A stretch of DNA of 64,000 nucleotides from NCBI GenBank assembly GCA_024398785.1, contig JAKSIO010000005.1, forward strand, positions 20,473 to 84,472, given 5' to 3'. The DNA comes from Bacteroidaceae bacterium (GTDB taxonomy: Bacteria; Bacteroidota; Bacteroidia; Bacteroidales; Bacteroidaceae). A model generated the notes under the pieces. The model was not told the origin of the DNA and searched no databases. It was given only the letters and a program-made list of their open reading frames with translations. Of the stretch, positions 33,471-41,749 are shown one piece after another. Within the stretch, counting starts at the first letter, position 1. The number at the start of each line of letters is the position of its first letter. A program made the translations under genes and the position numbers.

Positions 33471-34436
33471 ATGCACTTGTCAAGGCATATCAGGATATTG
33501 TTTTTTTGCTTGTTGTCAGTTGCTGTGCAAACCGGTGCACGGGCTGCTTTGAATGCCAATTATGTTACCTATATCAATAAGTATAAAAGTGAAGCTATAG
33601 CCCAGATGCACCAATATCATATTCCTGCAAGTATCACTTTGGCACAGGGATTGCTTGAATCGGCAGCAGGACGCAGTGATCTTGCGCAGAAATCCAACAA
33701 TCATTTCGGAATAAAATGTCATAATGACTGGAAAGGGGATAGGGTTTATGCCGATGACGACAAGAAAGGGGAGTGCTTCCGCAAATATCCAACTGTACTT
33801 GATTCGTATAATGATCACTCAAAATTTCTTGTGAACAGCAAACGCTATCAGAGTCTTTTTGAATTGGAACCAACTGATTATAAGGGATGGGCAAAGGGTT
33901 TGAAGGCTGCCGGTTATGCAACCGCAACCAAATATGCCGAATCTCTAATCAATCTGATTGAAACGTATGATCTTGCGCAGTATGACCGCGGCAGTACGGG
34001 CAGTATAGGCGCCTCTACTGCTTATACACAACGCAATACCAATACTTTCCTTGGCAATCTTGGTTTTGCAGCATGGAATATGGACGGATATGTTACGCAT
34101 AATGTTATTTATATAAACGGACGTATGTGTATCAGGGTTAATCCAAATGTCACTTTGCGTCAGATTGCAATAGAATTCAGGGATACAAAACTGAACTTGC
34201 GCCATTATAATAATTTACAGCGTAACTGTGAACTGAATGCCGGTGATATTATTTTTCTGGAAAGAAAGAAGGCTCGTGTGTCACGTAAGGAACTGCATAC
34301 CCACCAGGTTGTGGCCGGCGATGATCTGTGGAGTATTTCACAGCAACATGGCGTACGTTTAAAGCCGCTTATACGCCGTAATAATATCTCTGAGAGCAAT
34401 CCTCTTACTGTAGGCTCGGTTCTGCGTCTGCGCTGA
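33471..34436 (+). CDS. Secreted glucosaminidase (GH73-type) with C-terminal LysM
   Basis: Peptidoglycan hydrolase exported to the periplasm. Residues 1-25 are a signal peptide (RHIRILFFCLLSVAVQTGARA). The catalytic domain (about 35-170) shows IPASITLAQGLLESAAGRS, with the likely catalytic glutamate, and NNHFGIKCH plus FRKYPTVLDSYNDHSKFL, as in FlgJ-like enzymes. The C-terminal part holds one weak LysM-like repeat near residues 205-265 and a clear LysM at the end (HQVVAGDDLWSISQQHGVRLKPLIRR broken as HQVVAGDDLWSIS and LKPLIRRNN). It ends exactly against the convergent rng gene with no gap. Confidence 0.88.
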   Translation: MHLSRHIRILFFCLLSVAVQTGARAALNANYVTYINKYKSEAIAQMHQYHIPASITLAQGLLESAAGRSDLAQKSNNHFGIKCHNDWKGDRVYADDDKKGECFRKYPTVLDSYNDHSKFLVNSKRYQSLFELEPTDYKGWAKGLKAAGYATATKYAESLINLIETYDLAQYDRGSTGSIGASTAYTQRNTNTFLGNLGFAAWNMDGYVTHNVIYINGRMCIRVNPNVTLRQIAIEFRDTKLNLRHYNNLQRNCELNAGDIIFLERKKARVSRKELHTHQVVAGDDLWSISQQHGVRLKPLIRRNNISESNPLTVGSVLRLR

Positions 34437-36002
34437 TCAGACAAGTTCAGCCGGTTGTGTAAGGTCTATGAGTTGTTTGCCCATAGTCATGAAACGGTAT
34501 TCCATAATGGCAAGACTCTGGTCCGGAATGATATGAATTCCAAGTGAATATTTGAAACGCCATTTGGTTGCAACAGACGGGAAACCGTTCTTGATATAGG
34601 CATAGATATATGGGTGAACGTAAAGCAGGAATTTCTTTACGTTCATCTGGTTTGTAAGATAATCAATTTTTTCTTCAATAACGTCGGTTACCAGAATAGA
34701 CGGTCCTACTGTTCCTTTGCCGTGGCAGACAGGACAGCTTTCATCTATCGGAACGTCCGCTACTGGACGTACACGCTGGCGTGTAATCTGCATAAGACAG
34801 AATTTGGACAAAGGCAGAATGGTGTGTTTGGCTCTGTCGTTCTGCATGAACTGGGTCATATTGTCAAACAGTTTCTGACGGTCTTCGCCATTGTTCATGT
34901 CTATAAAGTCTATTATGATGATGCCACCCATATCGCGCAGACGCAACTGACGTGCAATCTCTTTCGCGGCTCCCAGGTTGACATCCAGGGCCTGTTCTTC
35001 CTGTCCTCCCGATTTGAGACGATGACCGCTGTTGACATCGATTACATGAAGGGCTTCGGTGTGCTCAATGATGATGTATGCACCGCCTTTGAATGATATT
35101 ACCTTGCCGAACAGAGATTTTATCTGCTTTGTTATGGCAAAGTTGTCGAATATAGGAAGGTTGCCGTTGTAATATGAGACAATGTCTTTTGATTCCGGAG
35201 CAATGTCGGCAATGTAATCCCGTATCTGATTGTAGACTTTCTTGTCATTTACATGTATGGCCTGATAAGACGAATCCATAAGATCCCTCAACATTGATAT
35301 TGCCCTGTTTGACTCTTCAAAGACAAGCAACGGATTGGCGTTGTTGGCATGAATCATTTCTATTGTGTCTGTCCAGCTCTTGTAAAGCGATGTCAGCTCG
35401 GAATCAAGCTCGGCAACACGTTTGTTCTGTGCTGCTGTGCGGACAATAAGCCCGCAGTTTTTGGGCTTGATACTCTGCAACAGCTGTTTCAGTCGAGTGC
35501 GCTCTGCCGGGTCTTCAATTTTGCTGGAAATGGCAATCTTGTCTCCGAAAGGTATCAGAACAAGGTACCGTCCCGGAAAACTGATGTCACCTGACAAACG
35601 CGGACCTTTGGTGGAAATAGGTTCTTTGGTGATCTGAACAAGAATTTCGTCGCCCTGCATTGGGGTGGCGGATGTTACGGTCTTATTCTTTTTTGATTCC
35701 TCCCATTTGTTGAAAGGTACGTAACGTTTTCTGTTGCTTGTGACCTGACGCAGATAGTTGTTGATCTGAGTGAAATGATCTCCAAGATCATCAAAGTGCA
35801 GAAATGCTTCTTTATCGGATCCTATGTTGACAAAACATGCGTTAAGACTGGGCATCATACGTTTGACTTTTGCCCAGTATATGTTTCCCACAGAAAATGA
35901 CGCAACAGAATTCTCCTGCTGAAATTCAACAAGAGAACCATCCTGAGTAATAGCCAGTGATACTTGTGCTGGCTCTACGTTTATTACTAGTTCGCTGGTC
36001 AT
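34437..36002 (-). CDS. rng: Ribonuclease E/G
   Basis: Endoribonuclease of the RNase E/G family that processes rRNA and mRNA. An S1-like domain near residues 25-120 (SVGNIYWAKVKRMMPSLNACFVNIG) precedes the catalytic core with GGYIIIEHTEALHVIDVN-type motif (AYIIIEHTEALHVIDVNSG) and IIIIDFIDM carrying metal-binding aspartates. CPVCHGKG supplies the zinc-link cysteines. It has 521 residues and no long C-terminal scaffold, so it is RNase G-like. A hairpin lies 21 bases upstream of its ATG. Confidence 0.94.
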   Translation of the reverse strand: MTSELVINVEPAQVSLAITQDGSLVEFQQENSVASFSVGNIYWAKVKRMMPSLNACFVNIGSDKEAFLHFDDLGDHFTQINNYLRQVTSNRKRYVPFNKWEESKKNKTVTSATPMQGDEILVQITKEPISTKGPRLSGDISFPGRYLVLIPFGDKIAISSKIEDPAERTRLKQLLQSIKPKNCGLIVRTAAQNKRVAELDSELTSLYKSWTDTIEMIHANNANPLLVFEESNRAISMLRDLMDSSYQAIHVNDKKVYNQIRDYIADIAPESKDIVSYYNGNLPIFDNFAITKQIKSLFGKVISFKGGAYIIIEHTEALHVIDVNSGHRLKSGGQEEQALDVNLGAAKEIARQLRLRDMGGIIIIDFIDMNNGEDRQKLFDNMTQFMQNDRAKHTILPLSKFCLMQITRQRVRPVADVPIDESCPVCHGKGTVGPSILVTDVIEEKIDYLTNQMNVKKFLLYVHPYIYAYIKNGFPSVATKWRFKYSLGIHIIPDQSLAIMEYRFMTMGKQLIDLTQPAELV

Positions 36003-36022
36003 GAAACTATGGAAGTTTATAA

Positions 36023-36076
36023 AAAAACAAACCTATTGTAATTGATAAATAACACAATTTCAATAAGTTTGTTTTT
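36023..36076. terminator. Long AT-rich hairpin between the 29-codon gene and rng
   Basis: AAAAACAAACCTATTG (36023-36038) pairs with CAATAAGTTTGTTTTT (36061-36076) with one G-T wobble-type mismatch, around a 22-nt loop. The A/T ends make it look like a bidirectional terminator, 13 bases past the 29-codon gene stop and 21 bases before the rng start. It could alternatively be a 5' leader structure of rng. Confidence 0.6.
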
Positions 36077-36089
36077 CTAGGACGAGAAA

Positions 36090-36179
36090 TTACTTGCTCT
36101 TATGTCTGTTCTTTCTCAGTCTTTTTTTACGCTTGTGTGTAGACATCTTATGTCTTTTTTTCTTCTTTCCGCTTGGCAT
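36090..36179 (-). CDS. 29-residue basic protein, AURKAIP1/COX24-like
   Basis: A short frame MPSGKKKKRHKMSTHKRKKR then LRKNRHKSK, almost entirely Lys/Arg/His. Bacteroidetes genomes carry a conserved minute protein of this kind next to the HU gene, assigned to the AURKAIP1/COX24 domain and believed to be ribosome associated. It lies 23 bases after the HU gene stop on the same strand and is too short for most gene finders. Confidence 0.85.
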   Translation of the reverse strand: MPSGKKKKRHKMSTHKRKKRLRKNRHKSK

Positions 36180-36202
36180 AGCTAAATGTATTTAAATGAA
36201 TG

Positions 36203-36484
36203 TTACTTTTCGTTTCTAACTGCATCTGCAAAAACTTTTGCAGGTTTGAAAGCTGGTATATTGTGCTCAGGAACCGTGATTGTTACCATTTTTGAAATGT
36301 TTCTGGCGGCCTTCTGTGCTCTTTTCTTGAGAATGAAACTGCCGAATCCTCTAATATACACATTCTCGTTATTCTGGAGAGATTCTTTCACAGCCTGGGT
36401 AAAACCCTCAACACACGCATAGACGTCGGCTTTTTCCAAACCGGTCTTCTTAGAGATTTCGTTAACAATTTCAGCTTTAGTCAT
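36203..36484 (-). CDS. HU-family DNA-binding protein
   Basis: Small histone-like protein (93 residues) that bends and compacts DNA as a dimer. TKAEIVNEISKKTGLEKADV forms the helical dimer core; VYIRGFGSFILKKRAQKAARN is the signature start of the DNA-binding arm, and IPAFKPAKVFADAVR closes the fold. It has a good promoter (36524-36554) and probably shares a transcript with the downstream 29-codon gene. Confidence 0.96.
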   Translation of the reverse strand: MTKAEIVNEISKKTGLEKADVYACVEGFTQAVKESLQNNENVYIRGFGSFILKKRAQKAARNISKMVTITVPEHNIPAFKPAKVFADAVRNEK

Positions 36485-36523
36485 AATTGCTTGTTATTTT
36501 TCTTCTTTATCAAATTCGAGTTG

Positions 36524-36554
36524 CAAATTTACATCTTTTTGACCTGATTGCAAA
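36524..36554 (-). promoter_or_regulatory. Promoter of the HU gene
   Basis: On the minus strand TTTG (36551-36554), a 19-base spacer and TAAATTTG (36524-36531) match the Bacteroidetes -33/-7 promoter exactly, 40 bases before the HU ATG. Confidence 0.75.
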
Positions 36555-36604
36555 ATAATTTATCTTTTTTTTATGACTTTGCTGTAAAACCGCATTTTTG
36601 TATC

Positions 36605-36612
36605 TATATTTG
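36605..36612 (+). promoter_or_regulatory. Candidate -7 box for ssb
   Basis: TATATTTG matches TAnnTTTG, 27 bases before the ssb ATG. TTTG at 36578-36581 is 23 bases upstream, slightly too far for an ideal -33 element. Confidence 0.5.
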
Positions 36613-36638
36613 TAGTGTAATTATAAACCTAATACATT

Positions 36639-37073
36639 ATGTCAATAAACAAAGTTATTTTGCTTGGCAACGTTGGCCGTGATCCTGAAGTCAAATACCT
36701 GGATCAGAACATGTGTGTAGCAAATGTCGCTCTTGCTACATCGGAGAGAGCACGTACCTTACCAAATGGAACACAGGTACCTGAAAGAACAGAATGGCAC
36801 AATCTTGTGTTTTGGCGTTCTTTAGCACAGACAGTTGAAAAATACGTACACAAGGGCGACAAGTTGTATGTTGAGGGCACTATTCGTACCCGCAATTACG
36901 ATGATCAGAACGGTGTGAAACGCTACGTTACGGAAATATACGTAGACACAATGGAGATGCTTACTCCGCGTGGTGCGACAAGTTCCCCAAGCGAACCTAA
37001 GCTTGCCGTTCAGCCTCAATCTCAACCGGAACAAGGTGCAGAGACTGCGGACAATTCTGATCTTCCATTCTAA
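36639..37073 (+). CDS. ssb: Single-stranded DNA-binding protein
   Basis: OB-fold tetramer that coats single-stranded DNA during replication and repair. The N-terminus SINKVILLGNVGRDPEVKYL and WHNLVFW are the family hallmarks; after residue 110 a flexible Pro/Gln/Ser-rich tail ends in the acidic tip DNSDLPF, which recruits partner proteins. Length is 144 residues. gldE starts 3 bases after the stop. Confidence 0.97.
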   Translation: MSINKVILLGNVGRDPEVKYLDQNMCVANVALATSERARTLPNGTQVPERTEWHNLVFWRSLAQTVEKYVHKGDKLYVEGTIRTRNYDDQNGVKRYVTEIYVDTMEMLTPRGATSSPSEPKLAVQPQSQPEQGAETADNSDLPF

Positions 37074-37076
37074 CTC

Positions 37077-38366
37077 ATGGGTAGTACAATCAGTTTTGAA
37101 TCTTTAGATGCAGGAGCTGTAATCGCTTTGATTACAGCCCTGCTGTTATTATTGGTCAGTGGATTTGTATCCGCTTCTGAGATTGCTTTCTTTTCTCTTT
37201 CTCCTGCCGATGTAAAGCATGTGGAGAGCAAGGAACACGCTAATGATATGTATGTTTCCAACCTTCTTGACAATTCACAGCGTCTGTTGGCAACCATACT
37301 GATTACAAACAATTTTGTAAACATTGCAATCATTATGCTGTTGAATATTTTCTTTGGCACATGGTTGCATTTCGGAGTTGTCTGGCTGGAATTTCTGGTT
37401 CTGACAATACTGCTGACTTTTCTGCTTTTGCTATTCGGCGAAATAGCTCCAAAACTGTATGCCAGTGAGAAACCGCTCAGGTTCTGCCGGCGTGCGGCAC
37501 CTTTCATGGTGCTTTTTGAAAAGGTTTTCTGGCCGGTGGCATCGCTTCTGATGAAATCGTCCATAATAGCCGACCATTTTTCAGGAAAACAGGATTATGA
37601 CGTCTCTGTTGACGATCTTGAGACGGCGCTGGAACTGACTGACAAGAAAGAAATAAAAGAGGAACACCAGATGCTGGCCGGAATCATCAAATTCGGTGAT
37701 GAGACGGTGGCTGACATTATGATATCGCGAGTTGACATGGACCTTCTGGACATACACTCAAAATTCAGCGAGGTGCTTGAAAAAATAGGAAAGGATTTCT
37801 ATTCGCGTATTCCGGTATATTCACATTCAAGCGATGACATCCGCGGAATTCTGTATATAAAGGATTTGTTGCCGCATCTTGAAAAAGGTGACAATTTCCG
37901 TTGGCAGAGTCTTATACGCCCGGCATTCTTTGTTCCGGATACGCGGCGTCTTGATGATATGCTGCATGATTTCCAGACCAACAAAATTCACATGGCTATT
38001 GTTGTTGACGAATTTGGCGGTACAGAGGGCCTTGTGACATTGGAAGATGTTATTGAGGAAATCTTAGGCGAGATTAACGATGAGTATGACGATGTTGACA
38101 ATAAATATTTCAAGAAACTGGCTCCTCACAAATTTTTGTTTGACGGAAAGACTCCGCTGACAGATTTCTACAACCTGTCCGGTGTTAAGGCTGAAGATTT
38201 TGAAGAAATTGAAGGCGATGCCGACACTCTTGCCGGTCTTCTGCTTGAATTGAAAGGGGATTTCCCTAATGAGTACGAGGTTCTTGAATACAACAATATT
38301 AAATTTACCATAACCAAAATGGATGGCATGCGTGTAGCTTCCGTTGAGGTTTATATTGAAGACTGA
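37077..38366 (+). CDS. gldE: GldE-like CorC/HlyC-family membrane protein
   Basis: Transmembrane DUF21 domain (residues 10-190, with FVSASEIAFFSLSP) followed by a pair of CBS domains (about 205-330, with MISRVDMDLLDIHS and MAIVVDEFGGTEGLVTLEDVIEEI broken here by domain order) and a C-terminal CorC_HlyC domain. Family members are linked to magnesium/cobalt export; in Flavobacteria the homologue GldE is needed for gliding. In Bacteroidetes it commonly sits directly after ssb, as here. A gliding role in this organism is not implied. Confidence 0.88.
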   Translation: MGSTISFESLDAGAVIALITALLLLLVSGFVSASEIAFFSLSPADVKHVESKEHANDMYVSNLLDNSQRLLATILITNNFVNIAIIMLLNIFFGTWLHFGVVWLEFLVLTILLTFLLLLFGEIAPKLYASEKPLRFCRRAAPFMVLFEKVFWPVASLLMKSSIIADHFSGKQDYDVSVDDLETALELTDKKEIKEEHQMLAGIIKFGDETVADIMISRVDMDLLDIHSKFSEVLEKIGKDFYSRIPVYSHSSDDIRGILYIKDLLPHLEKGDNFRWQSLIRPAFFVPDTRRLDDMLHDFQTNKIHMAIVVDEFGGTEGLVTLEDVIEEILGEINDEYDDVDNKYFKKLAPHKFLFDGKTPLTDFYNLSGVKAEDFEEIEGDADTLAGLLLELKGDFPNEYEVLEYNNIKFTITKMDGMRVASVEVYIED

Positions 38367-38376
38367 CAGTTAAGGT

Positions 38377-39033
38377 ATGCAGGTTGGAATGCTGTTTTTG
38401 CTATGCCTCAAAGGGTTCCTGATAGGGGCTCTTGGCGCTATGCCGTTAGGCCCAAGCGCATTCCTGACCATACGCCGTACATTGAACCGCAAAGCGCGCC
38501 CGGGTTTTATGACCGGAATCGGAATTTCAGTCAGCGATATGTTCTATGCAACATTGGCTGCTCTTGGAGTTAATCTGGTTATGCGTTGGCTTGAAGATCC
38601 GGCTGTTAAGGAAAGCATTTCGCTGGCAGGCTGTGTTATTCTGGCCGTTTTCGGATTGAGCACAATGCTTAAGAATCCGTTCAGCAAAGATGTCAACGGT
38701 GTGTCTCCCGATACAAGATCTTTGAAATATTACATAGGTTCAGGTTTTTGTATCGCTATTGCCAACCCTACGGTGATATTCTTTTATCTGGCTTTGTTTG
38801 CAGCTTTTGCATTCACTCCAGGAACAATTGATACTGCATGGTTCTATTTTGCCATGCTTTCTGTGTGGGCTGGAGATCTTTGCTGGTGGCTTTTGCTGAC
38901 ATTTGTGATAAATAAAGTGCGCAACAAGTTTGATCTGAAGCAGATCCGTACCATAAACATCTGGTTTGGCGCTCTGCTTCTTGCCTCTGCTGTTGCGTGG
39001 TTGATATATACATTGAAAAATGCTGGTATCTAG
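38377..39033 (+). CDS. LysE-family transporter
   Basis: Integral membrane protein (218 residues) with six hydrophobic segments. The N-terminal FLIGALGAMPLGPSAFLTIRRTL is the LysE/RhtB family signature. Members export amino acids; the substrate is unknown. It starts 10 bases after gldE and its 3' end overlaps the DUF4924 gene by 14 bases, implying one operon. Confidence 0.83.
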   Translation: MQVGMLFLLCLKGFLIGALGAMPLGPSAFLTIRRTLNRKARPGFMTGIGISVSDMFYATLAALGVNLVMRWLEDPAVKESISLAGCVILAVFGLSTMLKNPFSKDVNGVSPDTRSLKYYIGSGFCIAIANPTVIFFYLALFAAFAFTPGTIDTAWFYFAMLSVWAGDLCWWLLLTFVINKVRNKFDLKQIRTINIWFGALLLASAVAWLIYTLKNAGI

Positions 39034-39574
39034 ACAATTAAGAAAATCAAACGTAATTGAATATCTGCTTTACATGTGGCAGGTTGAAGATTTGTTGCGC
39101 GGTGTACAGCTCGATGCCGATGCTCTTGCCCAGAAAGTGCTGTACAATGCAGCAATACCGCAGGAAACTGCTGTGGCATGGAAAGAGTGGTATCGCGGTC
39201 TTGCTGACATGATGCGTCTTGAGGGTGTTACTGATAGAGGGCATCTTGGAATGAACAATAATTTGCTGCAAGAAGTTGCTGATGTCCACAAACATCTTCT
39301 TGACCTTGAGGCGATGGAAGAATATAAGGACAAATATTACAAGGCTTTGTCTTTTATAGTGGAATTCCGTGCAAAAAGCGGCAAAAAGGATTGCAGCGAA
39401 ATTGAAAGTTGTCTTGATTTTATGTATGAAATATGGCTGCTCAAATTGCAGAAAAGAGAAATTCTGGAGCAGACACAGAAGGTGATTGATGCCATCAGCG
39501 GTATGCTTTCCATGCTTGCCGGTTATTTTGTACAATATGAGAATGGAGAACTTGATTTTGATTCACTTGAATAA
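39020..39574 (+). CDS. DUF4924 family protein
   Basis: A 184-residue, mainly helical, soluble protein. The segment LRKSNVIEYLLYMWQVEDLLRG matches DUF4924 proteins found in Bacteroidetes in the same gldE-LysE-prfC neighbourhood. No catalytic motif is visible and the function is unknown. The start lies inside the end of the LysE-family gene. Confidence 0.8.
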   Translation: MLVSRQLRKSNVIEYLLYMWQVEDLLRGVQLDADALAQKVLYNAAIPQETAVAWKEWYRGLADMMRLEGVTDRGHLGMNNNLLQEVADVHKHLLDLEAMEEYKDKYYKALSFIVEFRAKSGKKDCSEIESCLDFMYEIWLLKLQKREILEQTQKVIDAISGMLSMLAGYFVQYENGELDFDSLE

Positions 39575-39596
39575 TTAAGATTACAGAATATAAATA

Positions 39597-41162
39597 ATGG
39601 AAGAAATAAGTCGCAGACGTACTTTTGCAATTGTATCGCACCCTGATGCCGGAAAGACAACACTTACCGAAAAACTGCTTCTGTTTGGAGGACAGATTCA
39701 GGTAGCCGGGGCTGTGAAATCAAACAAAATAAAGAAAACGGCTACATCGGACTGGATGGATATTGAAAAACAGCGTGGTATTTCCGTTACCACGTCTGTT
39801 ATGGAATTTGACTACAACGGTTACAAAATCAATATATTGGATACTCCCGGCCACCAGGATTTTGCCGAGGATACATTCCGCACGCTGACTGCTGTTGACA
39901 GTGTTATCATTGTTATCGACTCTGCCAAGGGTGTTGAGCAGCAGACACGTAAACTTATGACAGTGTGCCGTATGCGCAAGACACCGGTCATTGTGTATGT
40001 GAACAAATTGGACCGCGAGGGTAACGACCCGTTTGACCTTCTTGATGAACTTGAGGAGGAATTGCAGATTCATGTGCGTCCGCTCAGCTGGCCTATTGAA
40101 AAGGGTGCCCGTTTCCGTGGTGTGTACAATATCTATGAACAGAAACTTGACCTTTATTCTCCAAGCAAACAGTTTGTTACGGAAAAGGTAGAGGTTGATA
40201 TCAATACAACTGAACTTGAAGACCAGATTGGTGCAGATCTTGCAAAGAAACTGCGTACAGACCTTGAACTTATAGACGGTGTGTATGAACCGTTCAGCCG
40301 TGAGGCTTATCTTGATGCTCAGGTTGCACCTGTTTTCTTTGGTTCGGCACTGAATAACTTTGGTGTGAAGGAACTTCTTGACTGTTTTGTCCAGATTGCA
40401 CCGAGTCCGCGTCCAACACAGGCCGAAGAGCGTATGGTTGAACCGGAGAGTCCCAAGTTTACCGGTTTCATTTTCAAGATTACCGCCAATATTGACCCGA
40501 ACCACCGTTCTTGCGTTGCTTTCTGCAAGATTTGTTCAGGAAAGTTTGTCCGCAACAATCCGTATTATCATGTCCGTTTGGACAAGACATTGCGCTTTTC
40601 ATCTCCTACACAGTTTATGGCCCAGCGCAAAAGTACCATTGAAGAGGCTTATCCTGGCGATATAATAGGTTTGCCTGATACCGGCAACTTCCGTATTGGA
40701 GATACGCTGACTGAGGGTGAGGTTCTGCATTTCAAGGGCTTGCCGAGTTTTTCTCCGGAGATGTTCAAATATATTGACAATGCTGATCCTATGCGTGCCA
40801 AGCAACTTGCCAAGGGCCTGGAACAGCTTATGGGTGAAGGTGTAGCGCAGATGTTTGTAAATCAGTTCAACGGGCGCAAAATTATTGGAACAGTTGGACA
40901 ACTCCAGTTTGAGGTTATACAGTACCGTCTGGAGCATGAGTATAATGCTTCTTGCCGTTGGGAACCTGTAAGTCTGTATAAAGCCTGCTGGATTGAGAGC
41001 GATGACAAGGAAGAGCTGGCTCAGTTCAAGATGCGCAAGCATCAGTTCATGGCGCTGGACAAGGAGGGCAGGGATGTGTTCCTGGCAGACAGCGGATATG
41101 TGCTGCAGATGGCTCAGATTGATTTCAAACATATCAAATTCCATTTTACAAGCGAGTTCTAA
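39597..41162 (+). CDS. prfC: Peptide chain release factor 3
   Basis: GTPase that recycles RF1/RF2 from the ribosome after termination. G1 is [15 protein letters not shown] (residues 14-28), G3 is [13 protein letters not shown] with the catalytic histidine, and G4 is VNKLDRE. The rest follows EF-G-like domains II and III plus the RF3 C-terminal domain. At 521 residues it is standard. It is 22 bases after DUF4924 and 12 before tsaC. Confidence 0.97.
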   Translation: MEEISRRRTFAIVSHPDAGKTTLTEKLLLFGGQIQVAGAVKSNKIKKTATSDWMDIEKQRGISVTTSVMEFDYNGYKINILDTPGHQDFAEDTFRTLTAVDSVIIVIDSAKGVEQQTRKLMTVCRMRKTPVIVYVNKLDREGNDPFDLLDELEEELQIHVRPLSWPIEKGARFRGVYNIYEQKLDLYSPSKQFVTEKVEVDINTTELEDQIGADLAKKLRTDLELIDGVYEPFSREAYLDAQVAPVFFGSALNNFGVKELLDCFVQIAPSPRPTQAEERMVEPESPKFTGFIFKITANIDPNHRSCVAFCKICSGKFVRNNPYYHVRLDKTLRFSSPTQFMAQRKSTIEEAYPGDIIGLPDTGNFRIGDTLTEGEVLHFKGLPSFSPEMFKYIDNADPMRAKQLAKGLEQLMGEGVAQMFVNQFNGRKIIGTVGQLQFEVIQYRLEHEYNASCRWEPVSLYKACWIESDDKEELAQFKMRKHQFMALDKEGRDVFLADSGYVLQMAQIDFKHIKFHFTSEF

Positions 41163-41174
41163 AACATTTATACA

Positions 41175-41747
41175 ATGAAAGAGTACGCAGAAGATATTAA
41201 ACAGGCCGTTGAGGTTATGCGCCGTGGAGGTGTAATCCTTTATCCTACGGATACAATCTGGGGTTTGGGCTGCGATGCTTCAAATGAGCAGGCCGTTGAG
41301 CGTATTTTTGCTATCAAACAGAGAGACGATGCCAAATCAATGCTGTGTCTGGTTGACTCTTTCTCTAAACTGGAGTATTACGTTGAGTCTGTTCCAAGTC
41401 TGGCTTATGACCTTATTGATCTGGCAGACAAGCCTCTGACTATAATTTATGACAAGGCGCGTAATGTGGCTCCCAAGCTTATTGCAGAAGATGGCAGTAT
41501 AGGCATTCGTGTTACAGCGGAAGAATTTTCCAAGGAACTGTGCATGCGTATGCGCGGCGCAGTTGTGAGCACATCGGCCAATATCAGCGGACAACCGTCA
41601 GCAAAGAACTTTGCACAGATAGATCCGGAAATTGTAAAGGCTGTGGATTATGTTGTCAAATACCGTCAGAATGACAATTCCGAGCATAAGGCATCGGGCA
41701 TAATCAAGCTTGGAAATGACAATCAGGTTAAGGTAATACGTGAATAA
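41175..41747 (+). CDS. tsaC: Threonylcarbamoyl-AMP synthase (TsaC/Sua5/YrdC)
   Basis: Makes threonylcarbamoyl-AMP for the t6A modification of ANN-decoding tRNAs. The YrdC motifs GGVILYPTDTIWGLGCDASN and KQRDDAKSMLCLV, and the STSANISGQP nucleotide-binding motif, are clear. At 190 residues it is the short TsaC form without the Sua5 C-terminal domain. It is separated from clcA by 2 bases. Confidence 0.94.
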   Translation: MKEYAEDIKQAVEVMRRGGVILYPTDTIWGLGCDASNEQAVERIFAIKQRDDAKSMLCLVDSFSKLEYYVESVPSLAYDLIDLADKPLTIIYDKARNVAPKLIAEDGSIGIRVTAEEFSKELCMRMRGAVVSTSANISGQPSAKNFAQIDPEIVKAVDYVVKYRQNDNSEHKASGIIKLGNDNQVKVIRE

Positions 41748-41749
41748 TC

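Noticed and set aside
39720..40505. Minus-strand 261-codon frame inside prfC
   Set aside because: Antisense to a clear RF3 GTPase; rich in Cys, Asn and His, typical of a shadow frame.
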